Assembly (NCBI RefSeq): GCF_036116635.1
Contig: NZ_CP107995.1
Location: 2,232,001-2,296,000, forward strand
DNA: 64,000 nucleotides
Direction of reading: 5' to 3'
DNA from: Amycolatopsis sp. NBC_00345
Lineage (GTDB): Bacteria > Actinomycetota > Actinomycetes > Mycobacteriales > Pseudonocardiaceae
Shown: piece after piece, positions 8,785 to 17,627 of the stretch
Layout of the letters: every line of letters starts with the position of its first letter
Position numbering within the stretch: the stretch's first letter is position 1
The notes under the pieces: generated by a model
What the model was told of the DNA's origin: nothing
Seen by the model: only the letters and a program-made list of their open reading frames with translations
Databases searched by the model: none
Position numbers and translations under genes: made by a program

Positions 8785-9714
8785 ATGCGAATCATCACCC
8801 AGCAGAAGCTGGGCGGTCCCGAGGTGCTCACCATCGTGGACGCGCCCACGCCCCGGTCCCTGCCGACCGAGGTTCTCGTCCGGGTCAAGGCGATCGGGCT
8901 GAACCCGCTGGAGGCGCGACTGCGCGCCGGCGAATTCCCGATGCTGGGCCGGCCGCCGTTCGTCCTCGGCTGGGACATCAGCGGCGTCGTCGAGGAGGCG
9001 CCGCAGACGTGGCGGTTCCGGCCCGGCGACGAGGTGTTCGGGATGCCGCTCTTCCCGCGGGCGGCGAACGCGTACGCCGAGTTCGTGTCGGCGCCGGCGT
9101 TGCACCTGGCGCGCAAACCGGCGTCGCTCTCACACGTCGAGGCGTCGGCGTTGCCGGTTGTCGGGCTGACGGCGTGGCAGGGCCTCGTCGACCTCGGCGG
9201 CGTGACCGAGGGCGACCGCGTCCTGGTCCACGGCGGTGGCGGCGGGGTCGGCCACGTCGCGATCCAGATCGCGAAAGCGCTCGGCGCGCACGTGATCACC
9301 ACCGCCAGCGGGAGCAAACGGGAGTTCGTCGAGGGGTTCGGCGCCGACGAAGTGATCGACTACACGACGGTCGACTTCGCCGAGACGGTCCGCGACATCG
9401 ACGTCGTGCTCGACACGCTCGGCGGCGACACCGTCGAGCGGTCGCTCGGAGTGCTCCGCCCAGGCGGTCACCTGGTGACGGCGGTCGCCGAGGAGGATTC
9501 CGGGCTCGCCGCCAAGTTCGAGGCGGCCGGCCTGCGCTTCAGCGGCATCGCGGTCGACCCCGATCCGGTCGCCCTGCGTGGTCTCGTCGACCTTGTGGAA
9601 CAGGGCAAGCTCCGGGTCCACGTGCAGGAGACGTTCCCGTTCGAACGCGTCGCCGACGCGCACCGGCGACTCGACGGCGGCCACCTTCAGGGCAAGCTCG
9701 TCCTCACCGTCTGA
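8785..9714 (+). CDS. NADP-dependent quinone oxidoreductase-like protein (MDR family)
   Basis: The 309-residue zinc-independent MDR enzyme has RVKAIGLNPLEARLRAGEF, FVLGWDISGVV, a glycine-rich VHGGGGGVGHVAIQIAKALG for NADPH, EVIDYT, and a C-terminus HRRLDGGHLQGKLVLTV. No zinc ligands are seen. ATG 8785 follows AGGAGAG. It is divergent from the HxlR gene and probably induced by quinones or reactive aldehydes through it. A palindrome just after the stop could terminate the transcript. Confidence 0.92.
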   Translation: MRIITQQKLGGPEVLTIVDAPTPRSLPTEVLVRVKAIGLNPLEARLRAGEFPMLGRPPFVLGWDISGVVEEAPQTWRFRPGDEVFGMPLFPRAANAYAEFVSAPALHLARKPASLSHVEASALPVVGLTAWQGLVDLGGVTEGDRVLVHGGGGGVGHVAIQIAKALGAHVITTASGSKREFVEGFGADEVIDYTTVDFAETVRDIDVVLDTLGGDTVERSLGVLRPGGHLVTAVAEEDSGLAAKFEAAGLRFSGIAVDPDPVALRGLVDLVEQGKLRVHVQETFPFERVADAHRRLDGGHLQGKLVLTV

Positions 9715-9729
9715 TCCCGCCGAAGGGCC

Positions 9730-9755
9730 GCCCGGGCCGGTCAGACGGCCCGGGC
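9730..9755 (+). terminator. Hairpin after the MDR oxidoreductase
   Basis: GCCCGGGCCG (9730-9739) and CGGCCCGGGC (9746-9755) form a perfect 10-bp stem with a 6-nt loop, 15 bp after the stop codon. No T-run follows, as is usual in actinomycetes. Confidence 0.6.
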
Positions 9756-9869
9756 CGTCGGCAGGATGGTGATTTCGCTGAGGTCGACACCTTCCCCCAA
9801 CCGCACGCTCCACAATGGTCGCGCCTCGGAAAAGCCATACTCCGCAACGATTTCGACGCGCAGAGCACT
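9741..9869 (-). pseudogene. C-terminal remnant of an unidentified gene
   Basis: The reverse frame reads SALRVEIVAEYGFSEARPLW, then SVRLGEGVDLSEITILPTAR, and stops at 9741. It is protein-like and balanced in composition, but has no start and no recognisable family. A second protein-like stretch in a different frame lies to its right (about 9880-9960). The rest of the 9715-10029 gap shows nothing else. Confidence 0.3.
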
Positions 9870-10029
9870 GGTCGAGGGCGGTGCCGCCGGCCCTGCCGAG
9901 CCGTTCCGCGGGCGTGGTGGTGCCGGTGCGGCGGGCGGTGACGTCGCGCTCCAAGGACGGCGGCCCGCCGAGCGGAGAGGCCACCCGCCCTCCGGGCTTC
10001 GCCGCGGCTGCCGTCCGGATCGCGTGGGC

Positions 10030-10476
10030 TCAGTCCTGCGGGGTGAGCAGGACGATCGGGATCACGCGGTCGGTCTTCCGGGCGTACTCGTCGTACAGCG
10101 GGAAGATGCGCGCCATCCGGTGCCAGAGGACCGCGCGCTCGGCCGGGGAAGCGGTGCGGGCGCGGGCGGTGAACCGGCGGGTGCCGGCCTGCACGCCGAC
10201 GCTCGGCTCCGCCTGGAGGTTCTTGAACCACTCCGGGTCCTCGTCGGCGCCGGCTTTCGAGGCGACGACGACGAAGTCGTCACCCGAGGTGCCGTAGATC
10301 AGGCAGGTGCGGCGGGGCCGGCCGGTCCTGCGCCCGGTCGTGGCGAGCACGAGGGTGTACAGGCCGTCCGATTCGTGTCCCTCGGTTCCGCCCGAGGCCA
10401 GATACGTGCGGGTCTGCTCGGCGACCCAGTCCCACTGCGAGTCGGTGGCGCGGTCGAGATCGGCGGCGACGGCCAT
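10030..10476 (-). CDS. Deazaflavin (F420)-dependent nitroreductase-family protein
   Basis: The 148-residue protein matches the DDN/nitroreductase split-barrel family: LVLATTGRRTGRPRRTCLIY, DDFVVVASKAGADEDPEWFKN, ARARTASPAERAVLWHRMAR and PLYDEYARKTDRVIPIVLL. These enzymes use reduced F420 to reduce quinones, nitro compounds or unsaturated lactones. The gene is followed, on the same strand, by the VOC-protein gene at its upstream side with a 45-bp gap, so the two may be co-transcribed. It starts at ATG 10476. Confidence 0.9.
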   Translation of the reverse strand: MAVAADLDRATDSQWDWVAEQTRTYLASGGTEGHESDGLYTLVLATTGRRTGRPRRTCLIYGTSGDDFVVVASKAGADEDPEWFKNLQAEPSVGVQAGTRRFTARARTASPAERAVLWHRMARIFPLYDEYARKTDRVIPIVLLTPQD

Positions 10477-10521
10477 GGCGGCGGTCCTTTCGGGGTTGGT
10501 CCAGTACCGGGCGGGGGTGCT

Positions 10522-10959
10522 TCAGGCGAGTTCCTCGACCAGCCCGATGATGATGCCCGCTGGCCCGCGGACGTAGCCGTACCGGCAGTAGTCCTCGTAC
10601 CGCGCCACTTCCCCCACGAGTTCGGCGCCGTGGGCGCGCAGCCGGCCGAGGACGTCGTCGACGGCGTCGACGACAAACGTGAGGCGGGGGATGCCCGGGG
10701 TGTTCACCGGTTCCCTCGGCGCCGGGTTGGCGTTCACCGGCGAGCGGAACGTGGACAGCTCGACCCGGCCGTGCCCGTCCGGGGTCCGCATCGTGGCGAT
10801 GTCCGCGCGGACGCCGTCCAGCGCGAGGAGCTGGTCCACCCACTTGCCCTCGACCGCGGCCTCGCCCTCCAGCTCCAGGCCCAGTTCGACGAAGAACGCG
10901 ATAGCCGCCGCGAGGTCCTCGACCACAACGCCGACGTGGTCCATCCGGTGGATCGTCAT
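10522..10959 (-). CDS. VOC (glyoxalase/bleomycin-resistance) family protein
   Basis: The 145-residue product has two beta-alpha-beta-beta-beta units: RMDHVGVVVEDLAAAIAFF with GHGRVELSTF, and PRLTFVVDAVDDVLGRL with RGPAGIIIGLVEE. The His in MDHVG and the Glu residues in VEL and LVEE occupy the usual metal-ligand positions. ATG 10959 follows GGGAGGC. It lies just upstream of the F420-type reductase on the same strand. The substrate is unknown. Confidence 0.9.
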   Translation of the reverse strand: MTIHRMDHVGVVVEDLAAAIAFFVELGLELEGEAAVEGKWVDQLLALDGVRADIATMRTPDGHGRVELSTFRSPVNANPAPREPVNTPGIPRLTFVVDAVDDVLGRLRAHGAELVGEVARYEDYCRYGYVRGPAGIIIGLVEELA

Positions 10960-11184
10960 GACTGCCTCCCGTGTCGCGCGGCCCCTCGTGGCCGCTCGTG
11001 TCCCTGGGACGGAACCGACGGCACGTTCTCGACCTCGACTCCTGTGACGGCCATCACAGCTCCCAGGCCGTGCGGTCCCGACCACTGACGTCGCCCTCGA
11101 ACGTACCCAAGCCATCCGCGTGACCTGCGCCGACGCCGCGGCCGTCGGCAGGGCTTGGCCGCAGCACCAGCGAGCTGATCCAGT

Positions 11185-12288
11185 TCAGCCGGTGACCCGG
11201 CGGCGTAGTTCCGTCCACGCGGCTTGCGGCGAGGGCAGTTCGGCGATCTGTGCCGCGAGCTCGCGTGCGGCGGCCCGGTATGCCGGGTCGTCGAGCACGG
11301 CGGCGAGGGCGTTGCCGAGCTGCCCTTCCGCGTCCTGCGGTGGTACGACGATGGCCGCGCCGGTCGCGGCGGCGCGCTCGGCGACGAGTGACTGGTCGTA
11401 GACCATGGGCAGGATGACCATCGGCAGGCCGCGGCTGAGGGCCCCGGTGACGGTGCCCGCGCCGCCCGCGGTGACGACCGCGTCGACTTCTTCGAGCAGG
11501 TCGGCCAGCGGGGTGAAGCCGACGAACCGGATGTGCGCGGGGGCGGCCGCGACGGGTTCGGTGGTGACCAGGATTTCGGCGTCGGCTTCGGACAGTCCGG
11601 CGAGCAGGTGGCTCAGGTGAACGGCCGGATCCGCCTCGGTGCCGAGGGTGAGCAGCACCCGGGTCCGGCTGTCGTCTCGGGCGGCGCGTGGCTCGGTGCC
11701 CGGTGGCCGGTAGGGCTGCGGGCGCACCGCGATCTCGTCCTCGGCCACCACGTGGTCATCCGCCCGTAGCGCCGGCGGGAACGGTTCCAGGCAGGCGACC
11801 GGGGGAGTCAGCGTCAGCCCCAAGGCTTCGGCCCGGGCAGCCAGCTCGTCCAGCCAGGCCTGGGTGAATTGCGGGGGCATCGGCGTCGTGACGTTGTGCG
11901 TGGCCCATGGCACGCCTGCCGTCGCGGCGACCAGCGGGGCAACGACATCGGCGAAGTCCGCGATGATGAGGTCCGGCCGGAACTTCTTCGCTACGGCGAG
12001 AACCGCGTCGTAGGAGAGATCGACGCGCGTGTTGCCGAGCAATTCGACCAGCCAGGCGACGTCGGACAGGGAGCTCCGGCCCGGCACGCCTGACCGCCGT
12101 TCGTGTTCAGCGCGCAGTTCCGCGCTGGCCGCGCCGGCCGGGAAGAAATCCAGATCTCCGACGGTGCCCGCCATGGAATCCGCGGTGGCGACGGCGACCT
12201 CGTCACCGGCGGCGCGCGCCGCCACCGCGAGCGGCAGCATCGGCAGCAGGTGCCCGTAAACGGGCAGGCCGGTGAAGAGAACACGCAT
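11185..12288 (-). CDS. GT1-family glycosyltransferase (macrolide-type)
   Basis: The 367-residue protein has the GT-B layout: N-terminal FTGLPVYGHLLPMLPLAVAA (acceptor side), a middle RVLLTLGTEADP, and a C-terminal donor site VDAVVTAGGAGTVTGALSRG, PMVILPMVYDQSLVAERAAA. This matches GT1 enzymes that use NDP-hexoses on polyketides and other aglycones. It is slightly shorter than the ~400 residues usual in macrolide clusters. No other glycosylation or NDP-sugar genes are nearby, so it may act on xenobiotics or macrolides (inactivation). Confidence 0.88.
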   Translation of the reverse strand: MRVLFTGLPVYGHLLPMLPLAVAARAAGDEVAVATADSMAGTVGDLDFFPAGAASAELRAEHERRSGVPGRSSLSDVAWLVELLGNTRVDLSYDAVLAVAKKFRPDLIIADFADVVAPLVAATAGVPWATHNVTTPMPPQFTQAWLDELAARAEALGLTLTPPVACLEPFPPALRADDHVVAEDEIAVRPQPYRPPGTEPRAARDDSRTRVLLTLGTEADPAVHLSHLLAGLSEADAEILVTTEPVAAAPAHIRFVGFTPLADLLEEVDAVVTAGGAGTVTGALSRGLPMVILPMVYDQSLVAERAAATGAAIVVPPQDAEGQLGNALAAVLDDPAYRAAARELAAQIAELPSPQAAWTELRRRVTG

Positions 12289-12380
12289 ACCTTCACCCTA
12301 GGGAGGCGCCGTCGGTGCCCGCCGCTCGAACTGCCCGAAAGGCTTCCACCTGGGGTTCGCCGGTATTGAGAGTCCGGGGA

Positions 12381-12467
12381 TCATTCGGCCTGCTCGTGCA
12401 GCTGCCGGTACGCCCGCATCGCGTTCTCGGCGATGGTTTCTAACTTAGGGTAACCGCAGCTGCACTA
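12381..12467 (-). pseudogene. C-terminal gene remnant
   Basis: The reverse strand encodes CGYPKLETIAENAMRAYRQL then HEQAE and a stop, with an in-frame TAG just before it. It is protein-like but cut off abruptly about 50 bp from the STAND ATPase gene. It probably marks the edge of a gene lost when that gene arrived. Confidence 0.3.
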
Positions 12468-12517
12468 GGTGCTAATGTCGGGCTGATCGTGTATCTGGGG
12501 TGGACTCGGGGAGTTTC

Positions 12518-14710
12518 ATGGCTGCCTGGCAGGACGTGGCGTTGTCGGAGATGCTGAAAGCAGCGTGGGCGGCCGTAGCGGCCGGGGCGCGGACCGGAGT
12601 CGTGCGCCTGGGTTCGGCGGTAAGAGGGCGGGTCGTGCGTCGCCGTAGCGCCGGCCGCATGGACAGGCATATCTCTTCCGGGGTATCCGCGCCTGACGGC
12701 ATGATCGACCGGAAGCTGGAGCGCAGGGAGCTGGACGAGGCGTCGAGCCGAAGCCAGCAGGTCGCCGGACAGGTGGTCCAACTCTGTGGCCCCGACGGCA
12801 TTGGCAAGTCGTCCTTGCAGAGCTGGAACGGTGAGCGGAACCAAAGCCGGTACCGCAACGGCCGGATCAGCATCGATTGGCTCGACTGGGTGAGTCCGAT
12901 CGGGAAGGTGCGCGAGGAGGACTTGCTGGCGTATCTGCTCGGCGCGGCGGGTGTTCCCGGCACGTTGGTCGAAAGCGGGCTGTCGGCCCGGCGGCGCCAG
13001 TGGCGCGAGGTTCTCAGCCGCCAGCGGGTGCAGATAGAGGTCGACAACGCGCGGGACTCTCCAGCGCTTGCCAAGCTGCTCGTGCCGACCCACGGCAGTA
13101 TTTTGATCGTCGCTGCGACGAGGCCACTGGAAGCTTTCGCGACGATGTCCACGAGAATCATCCGGCTGACTGGGGTGGAACCGAAACATGCCACGCGCAT
13201 AATGGCGGCCATCTGCGGGAAGAGCGCACTGTCTGCGGAGCCGGAGGCGGCTGCTGAGCTGATCCGGTGCTGTGATGGTGTTCCGCGCACGCTCCGTCGT
13301 GCCGCCAATCTGGTCAATGAGCGCGTGGCGCTCGTCGGCGCCGGCGCTGTATCGAGCCTCGTTGCCGAGATCCGGACGAAGGGCGTCACAGCCGCGTTGG
13401 AGATCAACAGGGCTGGGACGGCGGCGGGGATACGCGAGATATCGGACGACGCCCGGGTCCTGCTCGCGCTCTTGGCCGCGCACCCCGATTCGAGTGTCGC
13501 GCTGGATGACGTCAAGTACGCCTGGCAAAACACCAGGGCCGCCGATGACGTCGTGTCGTTGATCGCCCAGCTGCACCGGCACAATCTTCTTGAGATCGTC
13601 GCGCCGGCCCGCTACCGGACGACAAGCGTGGTCAGGGACTGTATGCGTCGTGAGTTCGCGTCACATTTCATCGTTGACGAGTTGTGGTGGCCAATGTACT
13701 ACTGCGACCGCGCGCAGTACGCCGACCTGACGCTCAATGAATACCGCATGAGGCTGTGGCAGCTGTCAGTGTTACCCGAGGACAGTCCATTCATCGGCTG
13801 GAGGACTGAGCTCGTCCTTGGCGCAATAGCCGCCTCGCTCCCGGCTCAACGAGCTGTTATCGAGGATGCAGCTAAGTGCGAGGACAGCCAGATGGTTGCG
13901 CGCATCATCGGAGCGCTCGAGTCGCTACTGATCACTCAGGGCCATCACGACTTCTTTCTGGAGGTCCTGGCTGTCGGGGTCCGGGTGGCTCGCGGCGCTG
14001 AGGATCGTGTGACGATAAGCCGAATGCTGTGTCAACAAGCTTGGATTCTGCTGGAGCGGGGGAAAATTTCGGCAGCGCGTGCTTGTCTTGACGAAGCGAT
14101 GTCTCTGGCTGAAGCTGTGGGCAACGACGAACTGATGGCGTCGGTTTGTGAATATGAGTCGCGTTATCAACGAGCGGTCGGGCGTCTTGATCGAGCTGTT
14201 GGCTTCCTGGACAAGGCCATTGAGTTCGATGACCGCATCGAAGGACCAAAATGCCGTCGCTCGCGCGGTATTCACGCACGTATGAAGGCCGATTGTCTGG
14301 TAGAGCAGGGCAAATCTCAGGTGGCGCTCGAAGCGCTGGAACTGGCGGACGCGAACACTCTTTCTTCCGACGGTCGCAACCAGTCGAGGGTCTGCCTGGT
14401 CTACGGCAAGGCCTACATCTTGCTTGGCCGGTTCAACGAGGCGTCATCGTCGCTGGACACAGCGCAGGGACTCGTGGAGAAGTCGGGTTCCCGAGCGCGG
14501 TACGAGCGCGAGCTCACAGAGGTGCGCGGCGATCTCGCCTCGGCTCAAGCGAAGAGTGCGGCTGTGTGTAACGATGCCGCTCAGGTGAGTGCATTCACGG
14601 CGGAGGCGATCCGATGCTGGACGATAGTACGAGATCTGTATCGCCTCGCCGCGCACTCGAAGGCTGACGAATTCCAGAACAGGATCGATGATCTCCTCAG
14701 GGCGACGTAG
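12518..14710 (+). CDS. STAND NTPase (NB-ARC-like) with C-terminal helical repeats
   Basis: The 730-residue product has a basic N-terminus, a Walker A GPDGIGKSSL (~91-100), a Walker B-like VQIEVDNA (~173-180), a winged-helix-like region and a long helical tail (~440-720) with TPR-like helix pairs such as WILLERGKISAARACLDEAM and YGKAYILLGRFNEASSSLD. This is the layout of STAND signal-transducing ATPases, which act in regulation and in Avs-type immunity. No effector domain or HTH is recognisable. ATG 12518 has GGGGAG in front. Base composition is more AT-rich than the neighbours, especially after 13600, which suggests horizontal acquisition. It is a single gene with no operon partner. Confidence 0.8.
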   Translation: MAAWQDVALSEMLKAAWAAVAAGARTGVVRLGSAVRGRVVRRRSAGRMDRHISSGVSAPDGMIDRKLERRELDEASSRSQQVAGQVVQLCGPDGIGKSSLQSWNGERNQSRYRNGRISIDWLDWVSPIGKVREEDLLAYLLGAAGVPGTLVESGLSARRRQWREVLSRQRVQIEVDNARDSPALAKLLVPTHGSILIVAATRPLEAFATMSTRIIRLTGVEPKHATRIMAAICGKSALSAEPEAAAELIRCCDGVPRTLRRAANLVNERVALVGAGAVSSLVAEIRTKGVTAALEINRAGTAAGIREISDDARVLLALLAAHPDSSVALDDVKYAWQNTRAADDVVSLIAQLHRHNLLEIVAPARYRTTSVVRDCMRREFASHFIVDELWWPMYYCDRAQYADLTLNEYRMRLWQLSVLPEDSPFIGWRTELVLGAIAASLPAQRAVIEDAAKCEDSQMVARIIGALESLLITQGHHDFFLEVLAVGVRVARGAEDRVTISRMLCQQAWILLERGKISAARACLDEAMSLAEAVGNDELMASVCEYESRYQRAVGRLDRAVGFLDKAIEFDDRIEGPKCRRSRGIHARMKADCLVEQGKSQVALEALELADANTLSSDGRNQSRVCLVYGKAYILLGRFNEASSSLDTAQGLVEKSGSRARYERELTEVRGDLASAQAKSAAVCNDAAQVSAFTAEAIRCWTIVRDLYRLAAHSKADEFQNRIDDLLRAT

Positions 14711-14850
14711 TCCGGCCGACGGCGGGGGTTCCGGCGAGCATCCCTGCCCCACGGATTCGGCTCCAGGACGGCTGGATGTGGTTCGCCGGAACCGGGATGA
14801 CCACTAGCTGAGAACCTCAGCACCTCGGCGTTGGACAAGCCGCTGTCGGA

Positions 14851-17565
14851 TCACCCCTGGCAGGTCAGTTCGGGCCTGGCCCAGTCACCGTGGTCGAAGG
14901 CGGTGCCGTTGCCGCCGTCGCCGAGCACCAGGTCGAGTTCCTGGGCGCCGGTCACGTCCGCGGTCACCTGCGCCGGGCCGCCGGCGGAGGTGAGCACCGG
15001 TGTGGTGCTGAGGGCCTTGCCGTCCCCGAGGACGCTGAACGTCACCGAGCCCTGGGGTGACGACGCGACCTCGTCATCGACGCCGACGGTCGCGGTGAAG
15101 GTCGAGCACCTCCCGCCGAGGAAGATCTTGACGTCGCTGGCCGCGTTCGCGCCGATTCCCCGCGGGTAGACCGTGCCGTGCAGGGTGATCGGCTTGCCGT
15201 CGCCGGAGCCGGTCTCGCCGTTGGACTGGTCGCGTTCCACCGGGCCCCAGCCGTTGGTCGCGGACTCGAAGGGCAGCGTGCTCGCCGCGACGGTCCCGTG
15301 CGGTGGCACCTTGACCGAGACGACCTGTTCGACGTGGATCGGTTCGGCGCCCCGGCCCGCCGGGTTGGCGTACGTCGCCACGACCGGGACCTCCACCACC
15401 GCGCCCTGCTGGCCGGCGGGCACGGTGACCGTCCACTGCCCGGTCAGGGGAGTTCCGGCCCGCAGGGTGCCGGCCGAGACCGGACGGCCCGTCGACTTCC
15501 AGCCCGCGGGCAGCCGGGCGGCGTCCACCCCCAGCCGGACGTCGTGCAGGGGATTGCCTTGGGGCAGCGTGAAACTCGCGCCGACCGGCAGGGCCGAACC
15601 AGGCGCGGCCACCGCGGTAGGCGGGGTGAGGGTCAGCGACGTCGCCGGGGCGGGCACGACCGGCTTGTCGCAGGAGGCGCGCCCGTACGTCGCCGGGCAG
15701 GCGATGGCCGCGAAGCCGCCGTTGGCCGGCGACGTGACCGAGAGCGTGTCCGCGGCCGTGTGCGTGCTGGTGGTCCGCGTCAGGGTGCCGTTGCTGTCGC
15801 TGGTGGTCTCGACCAGCCACCGGCCGCGGCCGAGGAAGCCCAGGGGCGTGGTCATCGCGCCGCCCGGACCGGCCAGGAGACCGCCGACGAACCAGCGGTC
15901 GCCGTTGCGTCGGGCCAGCACGACCTGGCGGTTGCCGGCCGCGTCCTGCTCGGGGGAGCCGGCGGCGAGCCGGGTCTCGTCCCAGGTCGTCGGCAGTTGC
16001 TCGAAGTAGCGCTCGGCGGCCGGTTGCGTGGCGAACCCCGCCGGATCGTCGCCGAGATGGGTCCAGCCGGACTCGAACACGACCGCCTGGGCGAGTTCGT
16101 GGCCGGCGGAGTCCTGCCGGCCGGGCCGGGAGAACCAGGTCGGCGTGTAGTCCATCGACCCGACGATGTTGCGGGTGAAGGCCAGGAAGATGTCGCGGTC
16201 GGCGTTCTGCCCGTTCTCCTCGCCGCGCACGCCTTCGACGCTCATCACCTGCGGCCACGTCCGCTGCAGGCCGCGGGGAATGGTCGCGCCGTGGAAGTCG
16301 ATCATCAGGTGCAGCCGCGCGGTGTCGGCGAGGATCGCGCCGTACCACTGGAACTGCGCTTGGGCGTCGGAGTCCATGTAGTCGACCTTGACCCCGGCGA
16401 CACCCCAGGACTTGATCTTCGGGAGCCAGTTGTCGCGCTGCTGCTGGGTTTCCAGGTCGGTCCAGGCGAACCACAGCACCACGTTCACCCCGCGGGCCCG
16501 GGCGTAGCGGACCAGGTCCGGGATTTCGCTCTCCTGCCAGCCGTAGTCGACCAGTGTGTAGGACAGGCCGTGCGCGGCGGCGTAGTCGATGAAGGAGCGC
16601 TGGGTGGCGGCGCTGGCGCTGGCGTCCACTCCGCCGGTCAGCCAGGACCAGTCCGCGACCCCCGGCTTGATCCACGACGTGTCCGGCACTTTCGAGGGCG
16701 GTGCGAGGTCGTCGACCAGGGTGGAGCGCACCACCGTGTCCAGGCTGCCGACGATCGCCGTGCGCCAAGGCGTGGCGAGCGGGCCGGGCGCGGTGACGGG
16801 CTTGTCGTCGGCCAGGGCGACGGTGTAGGCGGTGCTGCCGTCGGCGTGGTCGAGGTGCGTGCCCGAGTATCGTCCGTCCACATCGGACTCGGTGAGCAGT
16901 GTGTAGCCGCCGCCCACCTTGAACAGCGTCGGGTAGCCGAACGAGCAGGTGGTTCCGTTGCAGGCCTTGGGCTCGGCGGTGTTCGCCGTGGCCGCGGTGG
17001 TCTGCGTCCGCTCGGTCTCGTAGGCGCTCTGGTACGGCTGCACCCACGCCGCCGCGTCGGCGGGAAGTTCGAAGGTGGAGGCTTCCCTTTGCACGGTCAC
17101 CGGCCCGGAACCGCCGACGACGTACCGGTACGCCACCCCGTCGTGCGCCGCGCGGACCACGACGTCGAAGGATACGTGGTCGGCGGTCGTGAAGGTGAAC
17201 GTCGACTCGTTCATGGTCGTCGAACGGTCGAGCTGCTTGCCGGTCACCATGTCGTAGGACTCGCGCACGAGCTTGTCCCGGCGACCGGCGAAGGACAGCC
17301 CCGAGCCGAATTCGCGGGCGCTGGTGGTGATTCCGAGCTTCCCCGGCGCCAAGACCTGAGACCCGCCACTGGCCACAGCGAGGCGCAGTTCGCCGGCGCC
17401 GTCCAGACCCAACGTCGCGGTCACGCCCGTGCTGCCCGGACTCCGGACGGTCCAGGTGTCGGCTTTCGAAGGCGCGGCTGCGGCGGAGGGGGCGGCGACG
17501 ACGCCTCCGAGCAACGCGAACGCGAGGGCGATCGTACCCAGCTGTCTCGGCTTCACAGCGTCCAA
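14851..17565 (-). CDS. Secreted GH97 alpha-glycosidase with C-terminal NPCBM domain
   Basis: The 904-residue protein has a signal peptide (hydrophobic to APSAAAAP, ~32), a GH97 N-terminal sandwich (~40-290) and a catalytic barrel with WLTGGVDASAS, TLVDYGW, GVKVDYMDSD, MIDFHGATIPRGLQRTWPQV and MSVEGVRGEEN. An alpha-galactosidase NEW3-like segment and an NPCBM module (~760-904, ending FDHGDWARPEL) follow. The Asp in KVDYMD sits where retaining GH97 alpha-galactosidases have their nucleophile, so a retaining galactosidase-like activity is likely. It lies downstream of the truncated beta-helix gene on the same strand. Confidence 0.93.
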   Translation of the reverse strand: MDAVKPRQLGTIALAFALLGGVVAAPSAAAAPSKADTWTVRSPGSTGVTATLGLDGAGELRLAVASGGSQVLAPGKLGITTSAREFGSGLSFAGRRDKLVRESYDMVTGKQLDRSTTMNESTFTFTTADHVSFDVVVRAAHDGVAYRYVVGGSGPVTVQREASTFELPADAAAWVQPYQSAYETERTQTTAATANTAEPKACNGTTCSFGYPTLFKVGGGYTLLTESDVDGRYSGTHLDHADGSTAYTVALADDKPVTAPGPLATPWRTAIVGSLDTVVRSTLVDDLAPPSKVPDTSWIKPGVADWSWLTGGVDASASAATQRSFIDYAAAHGLSYTLVDYGWQESEIPDLVRYARARGVNVVLWFAWTDLETQQQRDNWLPKIKSWGVAGVKVDYMDSDAQAQFQWYGAILADTARLHLMIDFHGATIPRGLQRTWPQVMSVEGVRGEENGQNADRDIFLAFTRNIVGSMDYTPTWFSRPGRQDSAGHELAQAVVFESGWTHLGDDPAGFATQPAAERYFEQLPTTWDETRLAAGSPEQDAAGNRQVVLARRNGDRWFVGGLLAGPGGAMTTPLGFLGRGRWLVETTSDSNGTLTRTTSTHTAADTLSVTSPANGGFAAIACPATYGRASCDKPVVPAPATSLTLTPPTAVAAPGSALPVGASFTLPQGNPLHDVRLGVDAARLPAGWKSTGRPVSAGTLRAGTPLTGQWTVTVPAGQQGAVVEVPVVATYANPAGRGAEPIHVEQVVSVKVPPHGTVAASTLPFESATNGWGPVERDQSNGETGSGDGKPITLHGTVYPRGIGANAASDVKIFLGGRCSTFTATVGVDDEVASSPQGSVTFSVLGDGKALSTTPVLTSAGGPAQVTADVTGAQELDLVLGDGGNGTAFDHGDWARPELTCQG

Positions 17566-17579
17566 ATAACGCTGTGCCT

Positions 17580-17603
17580 GTTTTGTTCGTCAAGAGTTTT
17601 GTT
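17580..17603. promoter_or_regulatory. Direct repeats upstream of the GH97 gene
   Basis: GTTTTGTT occurs at 17580-17587 and 17596-17603, in an AT-rich patch just upstream of the GH97 start. On the coding strand this gives two AACAAAAC copies. Direct AACAAA-type repeats are common operators for DeoR-family sugar regulators; here the link is only by resemblance. Confidence 0.35.
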
Positions 17604-17627
17604 TATTTGTGTCCGGTCTTGTCAGGT

